Source: Roseiarcus fermentans
GTDB lineage: Bacteria; Pseudomonadota; Alphaproteobacteria; Rhizobiales; Beijerinckiaceae
NCBI RefSeq assembly: GCF_003315135.1
Contig: NZ_QNRK01000022.1
Location: 56,463 to 120,462 of the forward strand
DNA: 64,000 nucleotides
Reading direction: 5' to 3'
Positions 1-9,751 of the stretch are shown in pieces. A program made the translations under genes and the position numbers. Under the pieces are notes generated by a model. The model saw nothing but the letters and a program-made list of their open reading frames with translations, ran no database searches and was not told where the DNA came from. Position 1 is the first letter of the stretch; the number at the start of each line of letters is the position of its first letter.

Positions 1-162
1 CTGTCCTCGCTCGACTACCTCGGCGACGTGCAATGGGACGAGGACGAGACGGCGCGGATCTGGTACGCGCGGGTGAAGTCGCGCCCCTCGTTCCGCCCGC
101 TGCTTGCCGACCGCCTGCCCGGCATGGCCCCGAGCGCGACCTACGCCAACCTGGATTTTTGA
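1..162 (+). CDS. Glutathione S-transferase family protein (C-terminal end)
   Basis: Only the last 53 codons are in the window; the reading frame is open from base 1 to the TGA at 160-162. The peptide contains LSSLDYLGDV, then WYARVKSRPSFRPLLADRLPG and ends in YANLDF. This resembles the end of the all-helical C-terminal domain of rhizobial glutathione S-transferases, where the SRPSFRPLLADR segment is well conserved. Such enzymes conjugate or reduce electrophiles with glutathione in the cytosol. The N-terminal thioredoxin-like half lies outside the window, so the subfamily cannot be named. It converges with the sarcosine oxidase gene, 13 bases away. Confidence 0.75.
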   Translation: MSSLDYLGDVQWDEDETARIWYARVKSRPSFRPLLADRLPGMAPSATYANLDF

Positions 163-175
163 GGGGCGGCTCCCC

Positions 176-1429
176 TCAATGCGCGATGCCGGAGCCCGCG
201 GCCTCGTCGATCAGGCGGCCGGTGCGAAAGCGGTCGAGGTCGAACGGGCGGCTGATCGGATGATGGGCGCCGGTCGCCATCAGGTGCGCGAGCAGCGTCC
301 CCCCGGCCGGGATCGCCTTGAAGCCGCCGGTGCCCCAGCCGCAGTTGAGGAAGACGCCGGCGACCGGCGCCGGCCCGATGATCGGCGAGGAGTCGGGGAC
401 GACGTCGACGGTTCCGCCCCATTGCCGCATCAGCTTCAGCTGGCCGAAGGCCGGGATCATCTCCGTCAGGCCCGAGATCACGATCTCCTGCATCGGCGGA
501 TTGCCGCGTTGCCCGTAGGAGGGGACGCGGTCGAGGCCGCCGCCGATCACGAGTTCGCCCTTGTCCGACTGGCTGACGTAGGTTCCCGTGCCGAGGTGCA
601 AAAGCACGATCTCGAGGCAGGGTTTGGTCGGCTCGCTGACCATCGCCTGAAGGGTGTAGGAATGGATCGGCAGTTTCACTCCGGCCTTCGCCATCAAGAG
701 CGAGGAGTTTCCGGCCACCGCCACGCCGACCGCTTCGGCGCGGATCTCTCCGAGAGTCGTCTCGACGCCGACGCAGGCGCCGTTCTTCATGAGGAAGCCC
801 AACACTTCGCAGTTTTCGACGATGTCGACGCCGAGGCCGTCCGCGGCGCGGGCGTAGCCCCAGGCGACCGCGTCGTGGCGCGCCGTCCCGCCGCGCCCGT
901 GCCAGACGCCGCCGTTGGGCAGGTAGCGGGCGTCGAGCGACTGGGCGAGGAGGGGGGCGCGGGCGCGGATCTGGTCGGGACCCCAGAGCTCGGCGTCGAC
1001 GCCGTTGATCTGCATCGCGTTGACGAGGCGCGCGGCGATCTCCATCTGCGCCGGCGTGTGCGCGACGTTGAGGATGCCGCGCTGGCTCAGCATGACGTTG
1101 AAGTTCAGCTCGCGCGACAGCCCCTCGTAGAGTCTGAGGGCGAGATCGTAGAGGGCCACCGATTCGGGGTAGAAGTAGTTCGAGCGGACGGCGGTCGTGT
1201 TTCGGCCGGTGTTGCCGCCGCCGATGTGCGCCTTCTCGATCACCGCGACGCGGCGGCGGCCGTGGGTCTTGGCGAGGTAGTAGGCGGTCGCGAGGCCGTG
1301 GCCGCCGCCGCCGACGACGACGAAGTCGTAGGCTGGCCTGGGGCTCGCCTTGCGCCACGCCTGCGGCCACCCCTCGTGCCCGCGCAACGCCTCGCGAACG
1401 ATCCTGGCTGCGGAATAGCGGACGGTCAT
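176..1429 (-). CDS. soxB: Sarcosine oxidase beta-subunit-like FAD oxidoreductase
   Basis: A 417-residue FAD-dependent oxidoreductase of the DAO superfamily, close in length and sequence to the beta subunit of heterotetrameric sarcosine oxidase, which oxidises sarcosine to glycine and a one-carbon unit. The N-terminal extension resembles the beta-subunit start (MTVRYSAARIVREAL), the dinucleotide-binding GGGGHG is at residues 40-45, and GGGNTGRNTT follows in the flavin region. The start ATG overlaps the stop of the upstream TetR gene by 4 bases (ATGA), so translation is probably coupled. No alpha, gamma or delta subunit genes (soxA, soxG, soxD) follow; the next gene is a convergent GST. The protein may therefore work alone or with subunits encoded elsewhere, and the exact substrate is uncertain. 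Confidence 0.8.
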   Translation of the reverse strand: MTVRYSAARIVREALRGHEGWPQAWRKASPRPAYDFVVVGGGGHGLATAYYLAKTHGRRRVAVIEKAHIGGGNTGRNTTAVRSNYFYPESVALYDLALRLYEGLSRELNFNVMLSQRGILNVAHTPAQMEIAARLVNAMQINGVDAELWGPDQIRARAPLLAQSLDARYLPNGGVWHGRGGTARHDAVAWGYARAADGLGVDIVENCEVLGFLMKNGACVGVETTLGEIRAEAVGVAVAGNSSLLMAKAGVKLPIHSYTLQAMVSEPTKPCLEIVLLHLGTGTYVSQSDKGELVIGGGLDRVPSYGQRGNPPMQEIVISGLTEMIPAFGQLKLMRQWGGTVDVVPDSSPIIGPAPVAGVFLNCGWGTGGFKAIPAGGTLLAHLMATGAHHPISRPFDLDRFRTGRLIDEAAGSGIAH

Positions 1430-2088
1430 GACGGGTCTTCGAAGTCCTGGACGGCGGCGTGGGCGAGGGCGTAGGCGCGCAGGGCGGCGACTTCCTGGTC
1501 CCGCGGCTTCACGCCGGTGAAGGTTTCGAGATAGCGCGGCGCGAGCGCGAGGCGCGCCGCGATCGGCTCCCGCATGTCGAGGGCGTAATAGCCGATCTGC
1601 ATCGTGTAGAGCACCCGCGCCCGGACCATGGCGTCGTCGGGCGCGAAGCCGTGACGCGCGAACATGGCCTCGATCGCCGCCGTGCGCTCGCGATCGGCGG
1701 CGTCGAGCCGGGCGCGGGCGGTGTCCGAAGCGCGCGCCCACGCGCGCACCGCGACGTCGAGCCGCGGGCTGAACAGGGCGGGGTTTACCCAACAGCGGAA
1801 CACGTTGCACACGGACTCGGTGATGGTCGCCGCCTCCGCTTCCGCCTGGCGGACGATCGACCGGGTGTTGCGGGCGTCCCAGCGCTCGAGCAGCGCGTCG
1901 AACAGACCCTCGCGACTGCGGAAATGCCAGTAGAAGCTCGACCGCGACACGCCGAGCCGTTCGCTCAGGGTGAGCACGCTGACGGCGCCGGCGCCGCGCC
2001 GCGCGAGCAGCGCCAGCGCGACGTCGAGCCAGTCTTCCCGGGTCGTCGCCCGCGCGCCGCCGCCGGGCGCCGCCGCGAGCGCCGTCAT
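1426..2088 (-). CDS. TetR/AcrR family transcriptional regulator
   Basis: A 220-residue TetR-family repressor. The N-terminal helix-turn-helix spans about residues 35-70, with LSERLGVSRSSFYWHFRSR containing the typical recognition helix and the F-Y-W/Y-H-F motif. The C-terminal half is the variable ligand-binding and dimerisation domain. The gene sits inside an operon: it overlaps the upstream dehydrogenase and the downstream sarcosine oxidase gene by 4 bases each. It most likely regulates these two methylglycine-oxidising enzymes and itself, perhaps sensing a substrate such as dimethylglycine or sarcosine; the ligand is an inference from context. A candidate operator lies at 4557-4574, upstream of the first gene. 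Confidence 0.88.
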   Translation of the reverse strand: MTALAAAPGGGARATTREDWLDVALALLARRGAGAVSVLTLSERLGVSRSSFYWHFRSREGLFDALLERWDARNTRSIVRQAEAEAATITESVCNVFRCWVNPALFSPRLDVAVRAWARASDTARARLDAADRERTAAIEAMFARHGFAPDDAMVRARVLYTMQIGYYALDMREPIAARLALAPRYLETFTGVKPRDQEVAALRAYALAHAAVQDFEDPS

Positions 2089-4499
2089 GCGCGCATCGCC
2101 CGGCCCTCGGGATCGTAGGGAGAGGGGGCGATCACCCGCGCCCCTCGTTCCGCGCCGACGATGTGGACCGAGAGGCCGGTCCCGACCGCGGCGCAGTCGG
2201 GCGGGACGAGGGCCATGGCGAGGCTCTTGCGGACCGTGTGGCCGTAGCCGCCCGAGGTGACGAAGCCGACCCTCCGCCCGTCGCGCCAGACCGGCTCGTA
2301 GCCGGAGGCGTCGGCGTCGAGCGCGTCGATCTCCAGGGTGACGAGCTGGTGGGCGGGGGGCGGGCCGTCGCGCTCGGCGAGCGCCGCCGCCCGGCCGACG
2401 AAGTCGCCCTTGTCCCAGGCGATCCAGCGGTCCATTCCGGTCATGCGCGGCGTGTAGGCTTGGGTGAACTCCGCGGACCAGATCCCGAAGCTCTTTTCGA
2501 GCCGCAGCGACAGCAGGGCGTTGTAGCCGTATTCCCGGACGCCGAGGTCGCGACCGGCGGCGAGCAGGGTCTTGCGCAGCGTCCCGTGGTCCAGCGCGCG
2601 GCAATTGATCTCGTAGCCGAGTTCGCCCACGACCGAGATGCGCGCCGCACGCGCCCTGACGAGCCCGACGTCCAATACGCCCGCCGCCAGGAACGGCATG
2701 GCGGCGTTGGAGACGTCCTGGTGGGTGACGCGCTCGAGCAGCGCCCGCGCGCGCGGCCCGGAGATCGAGAAGCCGATCACGTCGTCGGAAATGTCTCTGA
2801 CCGTCACGCCCTCGCGCCCGTGGTCGGAGAACCAGCGCATGTGCCAGGCGCGCAGATAGTAGGAGCCTTCGATCCAGAAGGTTCCGTCGCCCCAGTCGAT
2901 GATCGTGAGGTCGCCCTTCAGCCGGCCGGTCTCCGACAGCATCGGCGCGAGCTTCGCCCGCCCGGCCTTCGGCAGGCGCGCCGCGGTCATCGAATCGAGC
3001 CAGCGCTCGGCCTCGGGGCCGGTCACCTCGTAGCGCGAGAACGGCGCGATATCGAGCAGGCCGACGCCCTCGCGCACGGCGCGGCACTCCGCGCCGACGA
3101 GGTCGAAGGCGTTCGAGCGCCGGAGCGTCGGTTTTTCCGAAAAGCCGGCGGGCGCGAAGTAGAGCGGCGTCTCGAGGCCCCAGGAATTGCCCCACCGGCA
3201 GCCGGCCTCCGTCATGGCGTCGTAGGCGGGCGTCGTCTTCAGCGGCCGGCCGGCGGGGAGCTGCTCATTGGGATAGGTCATGACGAACCGGCGGGCGTAG
3301 AACTCGCCGGTCGTCTGCCGGATGTATTCGCGGTTGGATGCGTGAGGCCCGTAGCGGGCGATGTCGAGCGCGAACGAGTCCTCGGCCGGCTCGCCGTGGA
3401 TCATCCATTCCGCCAGCGTCTTGCCGACGCCGCCGCCTTGCAGGAAGCCGGCCATCACCCCGCAGGCGAGCCAGTAGCCGGGCTTGCCGGCGACCGGCCC
3501 GACGAGTGGATTGCCGTCGGGGGAGAAGGTGAAGGCGCCGTTCACCCACTTGCGAATCCCGGCGGTCTGGAGGACGGGATAGCGGCGATAGACCAGCTCG
3601 AGCTCGTCCGAGATGCGCTCGATGTTCTCCTGCAGAAGCTCGATCCCGTAGTCCCACGGCGCGCCGTCCATCGACCAGTGCTGCGGCTTCGTCTCGTAGA
3701 TGCCGACCAGCATGCCCTTCTGCTCCTGGCGCATGTAGGTGTAGCCCTCGAGGTCGACGACCGTCGGCATCTCCTTGCCGAGCGCCGCGACCTCGGGGAT
3801 CGCCTCGGTCACCAGATAGTGGTGCTCGAGCGGCGAGACCGGCAGGTCGAGTCCGACCATTCGGCCGACGCGCTTCGCCCACAGGCCCGCCGCGTTGACC
3901 ACGTGCTCGGCGTTGATCGTCCCCTTGTCGGTGACCACGTCCCAGGTCCGGTCGGGCCGCGGGTTGAGTTCCAGCACCCGGTTGTGCTCGATCACCTCGG
4001 CGCCGCGCCTCCTCGCCGCCCCGGCGTAGGCCCAGACCGTGCCGGTCGGGTCGACGTGGCCCTCGCGCTCGGCGAACATCCCGCCGCGCACCCCGTCGAG
4101 GTCGATGATCGGGCAGGCGGCCTTGATCTCCTCCGGCGTCACGAGGCGTACGTCCTCGATGCCGATCGCCTGGAACCGCCGATAGTTCGCCTGCAGCCAT
4201 TCCCACCGGTCCGGCGAGGAGGCGACATGGATCCCGCCGGTCGTGTGCATGCCGATCGCCTGGCCCGATTCCGCCTCGATCTCCCTGAGAAGATCGATCG
4301 TGTAGGCCTGCAGGATCGCCATGTTCGGATTGGCGTTGAGCGCATGATAGTCGCCCGCCGCGTGCCACGACGACCCGGCGGTCAGGATGGAGCGCTCGAT
4401 CAGGGCGACGTCGGTCCAGCCCAATTTGGTAAGATGGTAAAGAACCGAGGCGCCCACGACCCCGCCTCCGATCACGACGGCGCGATAGTGCGACTTCAT
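2085..4499 (-). CDS. Dimethylglycine/sarcosine dehydrogenase family protein (FAD + GcvT domains)
   Basis: An 804-residue two-domain enzyme of the dimethylglycine/sarcosine dehydrogenase family. The N-terminal half is a DAO-type FAD domain with GGGVVG at residues 11-16 and SSWHAAG around residue 46, where the family has its covalent FAD histidine. The middle carries the FAO_M linker; the C-terminal half from about residue 430 is a GcvT-like folate-binding aminomethyltransferase domain that normally captures the methyl carbon on tetrahydrofolate. ATG 4499 was chosen because GGGGGA precedes it at good spacing; an upstream start 14 codons earlier has no such site and adds residues before the nucleotide-binding fold. 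It is first in a three-gene operon with a TetR regulator and a sarcosine oxidase relative. Dimethylglycine, sarcosine or another N-methyl amino acid is the likely substrate. Confidence 0.85.
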   Translation of the reverse strand: MKSHYRAVVIGGGVVGASVLYHLTKLGWTDVALIERSILTAGSSWHAAGDYHALNANPNMAILQAYTIDLLREIEAESGQAIGMHTTGGIHVASSPDRWEWLQANYRRFQAIGIEDVRLVTPEEIKAACPIIDLDGVRGGMFAEREGHVDPTGTVWAYAGAARRRGAEVIEHNRVLELNPRPDRTWDVVTDKGTINAEHVVNAAGLWAKRVGRMVGLDLPVSPLEHHYLVTEAIPEVAALGKEMPTVVDLEGYTYMRQEQKGMLVGIYETKPQHWSMDGAPWDYGIELLQENIERISDELELVYRRYPVLQTAGIRKWVNGAFTFSPDGNPLVGPVAGKPGYWLACGVMAGFLQGGGVGKTLAEWMIHGEPAEDSFALDIARYGPHASNREYIRQTTGEFYARRFVMTYPNEQLPAGRPLKTTPAYDAMTEAGCRWGNSWGLETPLYFAPAGFSEKPTLRRSNAFDLVGAECRAVREGVGLLDIAPFSRYEVTGPEAERWLDSMTAARLPKAGRAKLAPMLSETGRLKGDLTIIDWGDGTFWIEGSYYLRAWHMRWFSDHGREGVTVRDISDDVIGFSISGPRARALLERVTHQDVSNAAMPFLAAGVLDVGLVRARAARISVVGELGYEINCRALDHGTLRKTLLAAGRDLGVREYGYNALLSLRLEKSFGIWSAEFTQAYTPRMTGMDRWIAWDKGDFVGRAAALAERDGPPPAHQLVTLEIDALDADASGYEPVWRDGRRVGFVTSGGYGHTVRKSLAMALVPPDCAAVGTGLSVHIVGAERGARVIAPSPYDPEGRAMRA

Positions 4500-4950
4500 G
4501 CGAATCCCCCGATGATCGTCCCGTTCCCGAAGGCTAGCCAAGTCCGGGCAGGCCGTCTAGACACCCTTGTCCAGTCCCGCCGTCGACGCGATTTCGTGGG
4601 CGGTGTGGCTTTTGTCACCTTGTGGCCTTGCGGAGATTGTGGGTAAGGAAGCGGTGTCCCCGAGTTGCAACCGGGGTTTGCCGCATGCGGTCCGGGCGAC
4701 GGCCCGGCGAGGCGGGAACGGGAATTACGGAAACCGGAAGGACGCTGGGCGGCGCAAGAAAAAGGCTGGGTTGGGGCGGGGCCGGCCTTTGCCGGCCGAC
4801 GTCGCGCCGCCAAGCGGAATCATGTTAACAATCGGAGGGTTTGACTGAGGGCCGTTCGAACCGGCCTATGAACGCCGGAGACGCTTGGCGCATCGGGATG
4901 CGCCGCCAGGAGAATGGACGGGTGCACGCGCGTCGGAGCAAGGGAGATCG
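4500..4950. other. 451-base divergent intergenic region
   Basis: It separates the methylglycine operon (leftward) from the exopolysaccharide module (rightward), so it must hold both promoters. Apart from the inverted repeat at 4557-4574 and a GC hairpin near 4778-4802 (GGCCGGCCTTTGCCGGCC) I see no gene, riboswitch fold or clear -35/-10 pair. Confidence 0.5.
4557..4574. promoter_or_regulatory. Candidate TetR operator upstream of the methylglycine operon
   Basis: CTAGACA-CCCT-TGTCCAG is an inverted repeat with 7-base arms, one mismatch and a 4-base spacer, 58 bases before the start of the dehydrogenase gene. Size and symmetry fit a TetR dimer site, and a TetR gene lies in the operon. Binding is inferred, not shown. 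Confidence 0.4.
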
Positions 4951-6258
4951 ATGAGTCGGGGCGTTGTTCTGACGCTCGCAGCGACGATGGCGCTTGCCGG
5001 CCTGACGGGCTCGCGGGCGGACGAACTGCCTTTGCTCGGCTGGCCGGCGCTGTGGCCCGCAGCCCCGGCGGTCACGGAAATCTTTCCGCGGATGCCGGAA
5101 AACTGGGGCGATTTGCCGCTGCAGTTTCATCTTTCGGAGCAGGCCGGCTACAACAGCAACATAACGAATACACCGACCGGGCCTGGTGCCAACAGCGGAA
5201 ATTACGGCCGTCCCATCGGCGCCATGGAGTCGATCTCGACCTACGGCGTGTCGTTCAAGAACGAAATCGGGGCGCATCAATTCTTCGGCGACGCCTCCTG
5301 GGGTGTGTATCGCTACCTGGATCACGCCAATTTCAATATCGCTCACAGGGCGGTCGATATCGGGGATAATTTTACCTACGGGTCTAAGTGCAATGGGAGT
5401 TTGAAGTTCTCGGATATCTCCGCTCCGGCGTTGCCGGGCCAGCAAATCGGCTACAATGTCATCAATACGCTGACGACGGTGTCGGCGACTGAAAATCTGA
5501 AATGCCTCATAAACGGCGAATATTCCGGGATTTTCAACAGCGGCCTTTCCAAATCGACGAACTCAGCCACCCTTGACGCGGTCAACAACTATCAATCTGC
5601 CTTCATCGCCGCTGGAATTAGCTACGCTGTGTCAGAGACAAATAGTTTACAGCTCCTTGCGACGATTACTGGCACGGATTATACAGACCGGGGTACCGCA
5701 CTCAACACGGCTGGCCTGAACAACAACATCACGACCGATCAGGTCATGGCGACATATACAAAAAATTTCGGTCCAAATCTGTCGCTAAACGCCCAATTTG
5801 GCGTCGTCGGGGTGACGAATTCGTACTTTGAATTCGGCCTGCCGCGATCGATATTGCCTCAGTACTCCCTTTCGCTGCAGTGGGCGATCACGCCAAAGCT
5901 CGCCCTGACTGTCAGCGCATCCCGGCTGGTGTCGCCGCCCACTTCGCTGCTCAGCAATCTCCAGGTCACGGAAAACGCAACCGCCGGCCTTTCCTATCAG
6001 TGGACGCCGAAGATCACCCTGTCGGGCAATCTGACCGCGGGTTACGCGACCGGCGTCGCGACGCCGATCGTGACCCAGGGACTCTACAGCTATTATACGA
6101 GCAATCAGAAGACTTACGGCGGGACTGCGACCCTGAATTACGCGATCACGCCGTTCCTCGCCGCCAGCCTCAGCTACCAAGTCACCAAGACTGTCCAGGC
6201 CAGCCTGACGACCAACGACAGTTTGGTCTTGATGGCGCTCAACTTCAACCCTTATTGA
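4951..6258 (+). CDS. Outer-membrane beta-barrel protein of an exopolysaccharide module
   Basis: A 435-residue exported protein. ATG 4951 follows AGGGAG at good spacing and gives a signal peptide (hydrophobic core VVLTLAATMALAGL, likely cleavage after SRA). From about residue 55 the chain is rich in alternating, aromatic- and Asn/Thr-containing strands and ends in ALNFNPY, as expected for an outer-membrane barrel with a C-terminal aromatic residue. It is followed after 22 bases by a Wza-type export gene, and barrels of this kind are common next to such genes, so a role in exopolysaccharide passage or anchoring is likely. The middle of the gene is visibly poorer in G+C and uses rarer codons than its neighbours, which suggests acquisition or relaxed selection on surface loops. 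Confidence 0.75.
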   Translation: MSRGVVLTLAATMALAGLTGSRADELPLLGWPALWPAAPAVTEIFPRMPENWGDLPLQFHLSEQAGYNSNITNTPTGPGANSGNYGRPIGAMESISTYGVSFKNEIGAHQFFGDASWGVYRYLDHANFNIAHRAVDIGDNFTYGSKCNGSLKFSDISAPALPGQQIGYNVINTLTTVSATENLKCLINGEYSGIFNSGLSKSTNSATLDAVNNYQSAFIAAGISYAVSETNSLQLLATITGTDYTDRGTALNTAGLNNNITTDQVMATYTKNFGPNLSLNAQFGVVGVTNSYFEFGLPRSILPQYSLSLQWAITPKLALTVSASRLVSPPTSLLSNLQVTENATAGLSYQWTPKITLSGNLTAGYATGVATPIVTQGLYSYYTSNQKTYGGTATLNYAITPFLAASLSYQVTKTVQASLTTNDSLVLMALNFNPY

Positions 6259-6280
6259 GACTCCGGATTTGGAGCAAACC

Positions 6281-7090
6281 ATGCGAACGATATTGCAAGT
6301 GGGTCAGATCCGGGCGCTCTTCTTCGCCGCAGCAGCTTGCGCGGCTGCCGCCGGCAGTTCGGCGTGGGCCGAGGGAGGCCGCGCCCTGACGAGATCCGAC
6401 GTGGTGACGATCAAGGTCGTTAGCCAGCCGGACATGGACACCACCTCGCGCGTCGACCTCGACGGCACGATCCAGTTTCCCTACGTCGGCCGGATCAAGG
6501 CGGCCGGTCTGACCGAAGACGCGCTTGCGCGCGCGATCGAAAAGCGTCTCGCCGCCCGGCAGATCGTCAACGATCCGCATGTCCTGATCGAGATTTCCAA
6601 CTTCGGCGCCGAAGTGAGCGTACAGGGCCAGGTCGGCGCCCCGGGCCTGTATACGATCGACCGGCCGACCACCCTGACCCAGATCCTGGCCCGCGCCGGG
6701 GGCCTCAGGGAGACCGGCGCCACCGTCACCATTCAGCGGAAAGGAGCGGCGGGCGGGACCGTCCGGACTTACAACGGGGCCGACATCGTCTCGGGCAAGG
6801 TCAACGGCGACCGCATCGTTGTTCAGGACAACGACGAAATCTTCGTCGCGCTCGCGCCTTTTTATTATGTTTACGGGTATGTTGGGCATACGGGAGAATT
6901 CCAGCTCACGCGCCCCATCACCGTGCAGCAGGCGATCGCGATCGCCGGCGGACTGAGCCAACTCGGCACGGATTGGCGGCTGAAGATCAAGCGTAGGGCG
7001 GCGAACGGGGAGACCGAGGAGGTGCCGGCTTCGCTGGACGATCAGGTGGAGCCGAACGACACCATCATCGTCAACGAGCGTCTGTTCTGA
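6281..7090 (+). CDS. Polysaccharide export protein (Wza/OPX family, SLBB domains)
   Basis: A 269-residue periplasmic/outer-membrane export protein of the OPX (Wza) family, which forms the channel taking exopolysaccharide across the outer membrane. After a signal peptide (hydrophobic core ALFFAAAACAAAAG) comes the Poly_export domain (residues about 38-115, with LDGTIQFPYVGRIKAAGLT), then two SLBB beta-grasp segments (VQGQVGAPGLYTIDRPTTL and VYGYVGHTGEFQLTRPITV). No lipobox cysteine is visible in the leader, unlike classical Wza, so membrane attachment may differ. ATG 6281 was preferred to an upstream TTG because GGAG lies 6 bases before it. It belongs to a unit with the barrel gene upstream and the kinase-like gene downstream. 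Confidence 0.88.
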   Translation: MRTILQVGQIRALFFAAAACAAAAGSSAWAEGGRALTRSDVVTIKVVSQPDMDTTSRVDLDGTIQFPYVGRIKAAGLTEDALARAIEKRLAARQIVNDPHVLIEISNFGAEVSVQGQVGAPGLYTIDRPTTLTQILARAGGLRETGATVTIQRKGAAGGTVRTYNGADIVSGKVNGDRIVVQDNDEIFVALAPFYYVYGYVGHTGEFQLTRPITVQQAIAIAGGLSQLGTDWRLKIKRRAANGETEEVPASLDDQVEPNDTIIVNERLF

Positions 7091-7203
7091 CCTTGACGCC
7101 GGCCGGGATAGCGTTGCGCAAGCGAACGGTGGTAATTGGGACGGAGCCATCATCCTGTCGTCCGCGCGTCGCCATGGCGGCCGCCTACTGAGAGCGTGAG
7201 TTG

Positions 7204-8094
7204 ATGACCTTGAACACAAACCGCGCGTTGGAATCCGGTGCGGCGCCCATCCATGCGGGAAGCGACCCGATCGAGCAGCAGATCCTCGCCGCCGGCAATC
7301 TGACCGACGCCCAGGTGGAGGCGATACGGGGCTTCCAGCGGCGCAAGGGTCTGACCTTCGGCGAGGCGGCGATCACGCTCGGGCTGGTCCGGCGCGACAG
7401 CCTGTTTCTGGCGCTTTCGAAACGCTACAACTACCCCGTCCTGAGTTTCAGCAGCGACGAAGCGCGGTTCTCGCGTGAACTGGTGGTCGGCTTCCAGCCG
7501 TTCAGCCCGGGCGCCGAGGCCTTTCGATCGGTTCGATCGGGGCTCGCGACCGGGCCGCTTTCCCAGGGCAAGAACGCTTTCGCCGTCATCGGCGCGCACA
7601 GCGGCGTCGGCGCCACCTATTTCGCCGCCAATCTCGCATTGTCCTTCGCCCAGATGGCGGTGCCGACGCTTCTCATCGACGCGAACCTGCGCAAGCCGAG
7701 ACTCGCGTCGCTGTTCGGGGTCGATGCCAAGACCGAGGGTCTGGTCGAGGCGCTGACCCACAGCGACGCGCACGCGCCTCCAGTCGCGGTCGACATCGTC
7801 CCGGGTCTCTCCCTGCTGGTGGCCGGCGCCACCGCGCCGCATCCGCAGGAGCTTCTCAGCTCCAAGGAATTCCTGAACCTTTCCCAGAATGCGCAGCGCA
7901 ATTACGGCGTCGTGATCTACGACACCCCGGCGGCGCTTGAGAACGCGGACGCCTACGTCGTCGCGTCCCGGGTCGGCTCGGCGATTCTGCTCGGGCGGCG
8001 CAACCGGACCCGGGTCGCCGACATCAAGACCGTGGCGCATGCGCTGGAAAGCTTCCAGTGCGACATCGCCGGCACGGTGTTGGCCCGGTTCTAG
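7204..8094 (+). CDS. CpsD/EpsG-like P-loop protein of exopolysaccharide synthesis, atypical Walker A
   Basis: A 296-residue cytoplasmic protein. Residues about 20-80 resemble the MshEN/GspE N-terminal domain (LTDAQVEAIRGFQRRKG), as in EpsG-type autokinases. The rest is the MinD-like fold of bacterial tyrosine kinases that control chain length: Walker A' TLLIDANLRKPRLASLFG and Walker B GVVIYDTPAALENAD. The Walker A is GAHSGVGAT (residues 130-138), with alanine where the nucleotide-binding lysine should be. There is no C-terminal tyrosine cluster, and no membrane-spanning PCP (Wzc N-terminal) partner is encoded nearby. It may be a regulatory pseudokinase or bind nucleotide differently. GTG or TTG starts just upstream are possible; ATG 7204 was preferred. 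Confidence 0.75.
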   Translation: MTLNTNRALESGAAPIHAGSDPIEQQILAAGNLTDAQVEAIRGFQRRKGLTFGEAAITLGLVRRDSLFLALSKRYNYPVLSFSSDEARFSRELVVGFQPFSPGAEAFRSVRSGLATGPLSQGKNAFAVIGAHSGVGATYFAANLALSFAQMAVPTLLIDANLRKPRLASLFGVDAKTEGLVEALTHSDAHAPPVAVDIVPGLSLLVAGATAPHPQELLSSKEFLNLSQNAQRNYGVVIYDTPAALENADAYVVASRVGSAILLGRRNRTRVADIKTVAHALESFQCDIAGTVLARF

Positions 8095-8103
8095 CGCCGC
8101 CGG

Positions 8104-8394
8104 TCAGGCGGGCCCGAGCCGGCGCAGATAGTCCCAGGCGTACAGGCCGGTGCTGTGGCCGTCGTCGAACACGATCCGGATCGCGTAATTGCCGATCGGC
8201 TCGATATCGACGATGCGGACGTTCTCCTTGCCCGTGACCGTGCGCTTCTCGCCGGGGCCATGGCCCTGGACCTCGGCGCTCGGGCTCTCGACCCTCAGGC
8301 GCTCGGCAGTCAGGCTGATCGTCACGCCGTCGTCGAAGGCGATCTCGAGCGTCCGCCCGTGATCCTTCGCCACAATGTCGGTCGGCCAGGCCAT
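8104..8394 (-). CDS. DUF971 (GBBH-like N-terminal) domain protein
   Basis: A 96-residue stand-alone DUF971 domain, related to the N-terminal zinc-binding domain of gamma-butyrobetaine hydroxylase. Conserved features seen are the W-P-T/S-D-I start, AFDDGVTISLTAERLRVESP, PIGNYAIRIVFDDGHSTGLY and the YLRRLG end. Small DUF971 proteins are often encoded next to Mrp/ApbC Fe-S carriers, as here (9 bases downstream of mrp), and a role in Fe-S protein assembly has been suggested for the family. The enzyme activity, if any, is unknown. Confidence 0.85.
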   Translation of the reverse strand: MAWPTDIVAKDHGRTLEIAFDDGVTISLTAERLRVESPSAEVQGHGPGEKRTVTGKENVRIVDIEPIGNYAIRIVFDDGHSTGLYAWDYLRRLGPA

Positions 8395-8403
8395 GGCGCG
8401 CTC

Positions 8404-9537
<1,134 letters not shown>

Positions 9538-9751
9538 GGGTGTCATGTCCTGCTTGCTGGCCGCCGAGGCGACTCGGCCGGACCCTCTCAATAGGCCAAC
9601 GGCCGAGACTCGGGAAGGGGAGCCGTCAGATGTCGCTACGCGGAAACCTCTCATCCGGGGAAACCTCCCCGGCCTGTTTCACGCCGACGCAGAGCGTGTA
9701 GGATGGCGAACGGCTCGACCGCAGCGGTCGGAGCGGAGTGGGAGCGACGCC

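Noticed and set aside
2163..4646. Very long open frame antisense to the dimethylglycine dehydrogenase gene
   Set aside because: It mirrors a G+C-rich gene whose third positions are G/C, so stops are rare on the other strand. The product is Arg/Asp/Val-rich, with no motif and no ribosome site.
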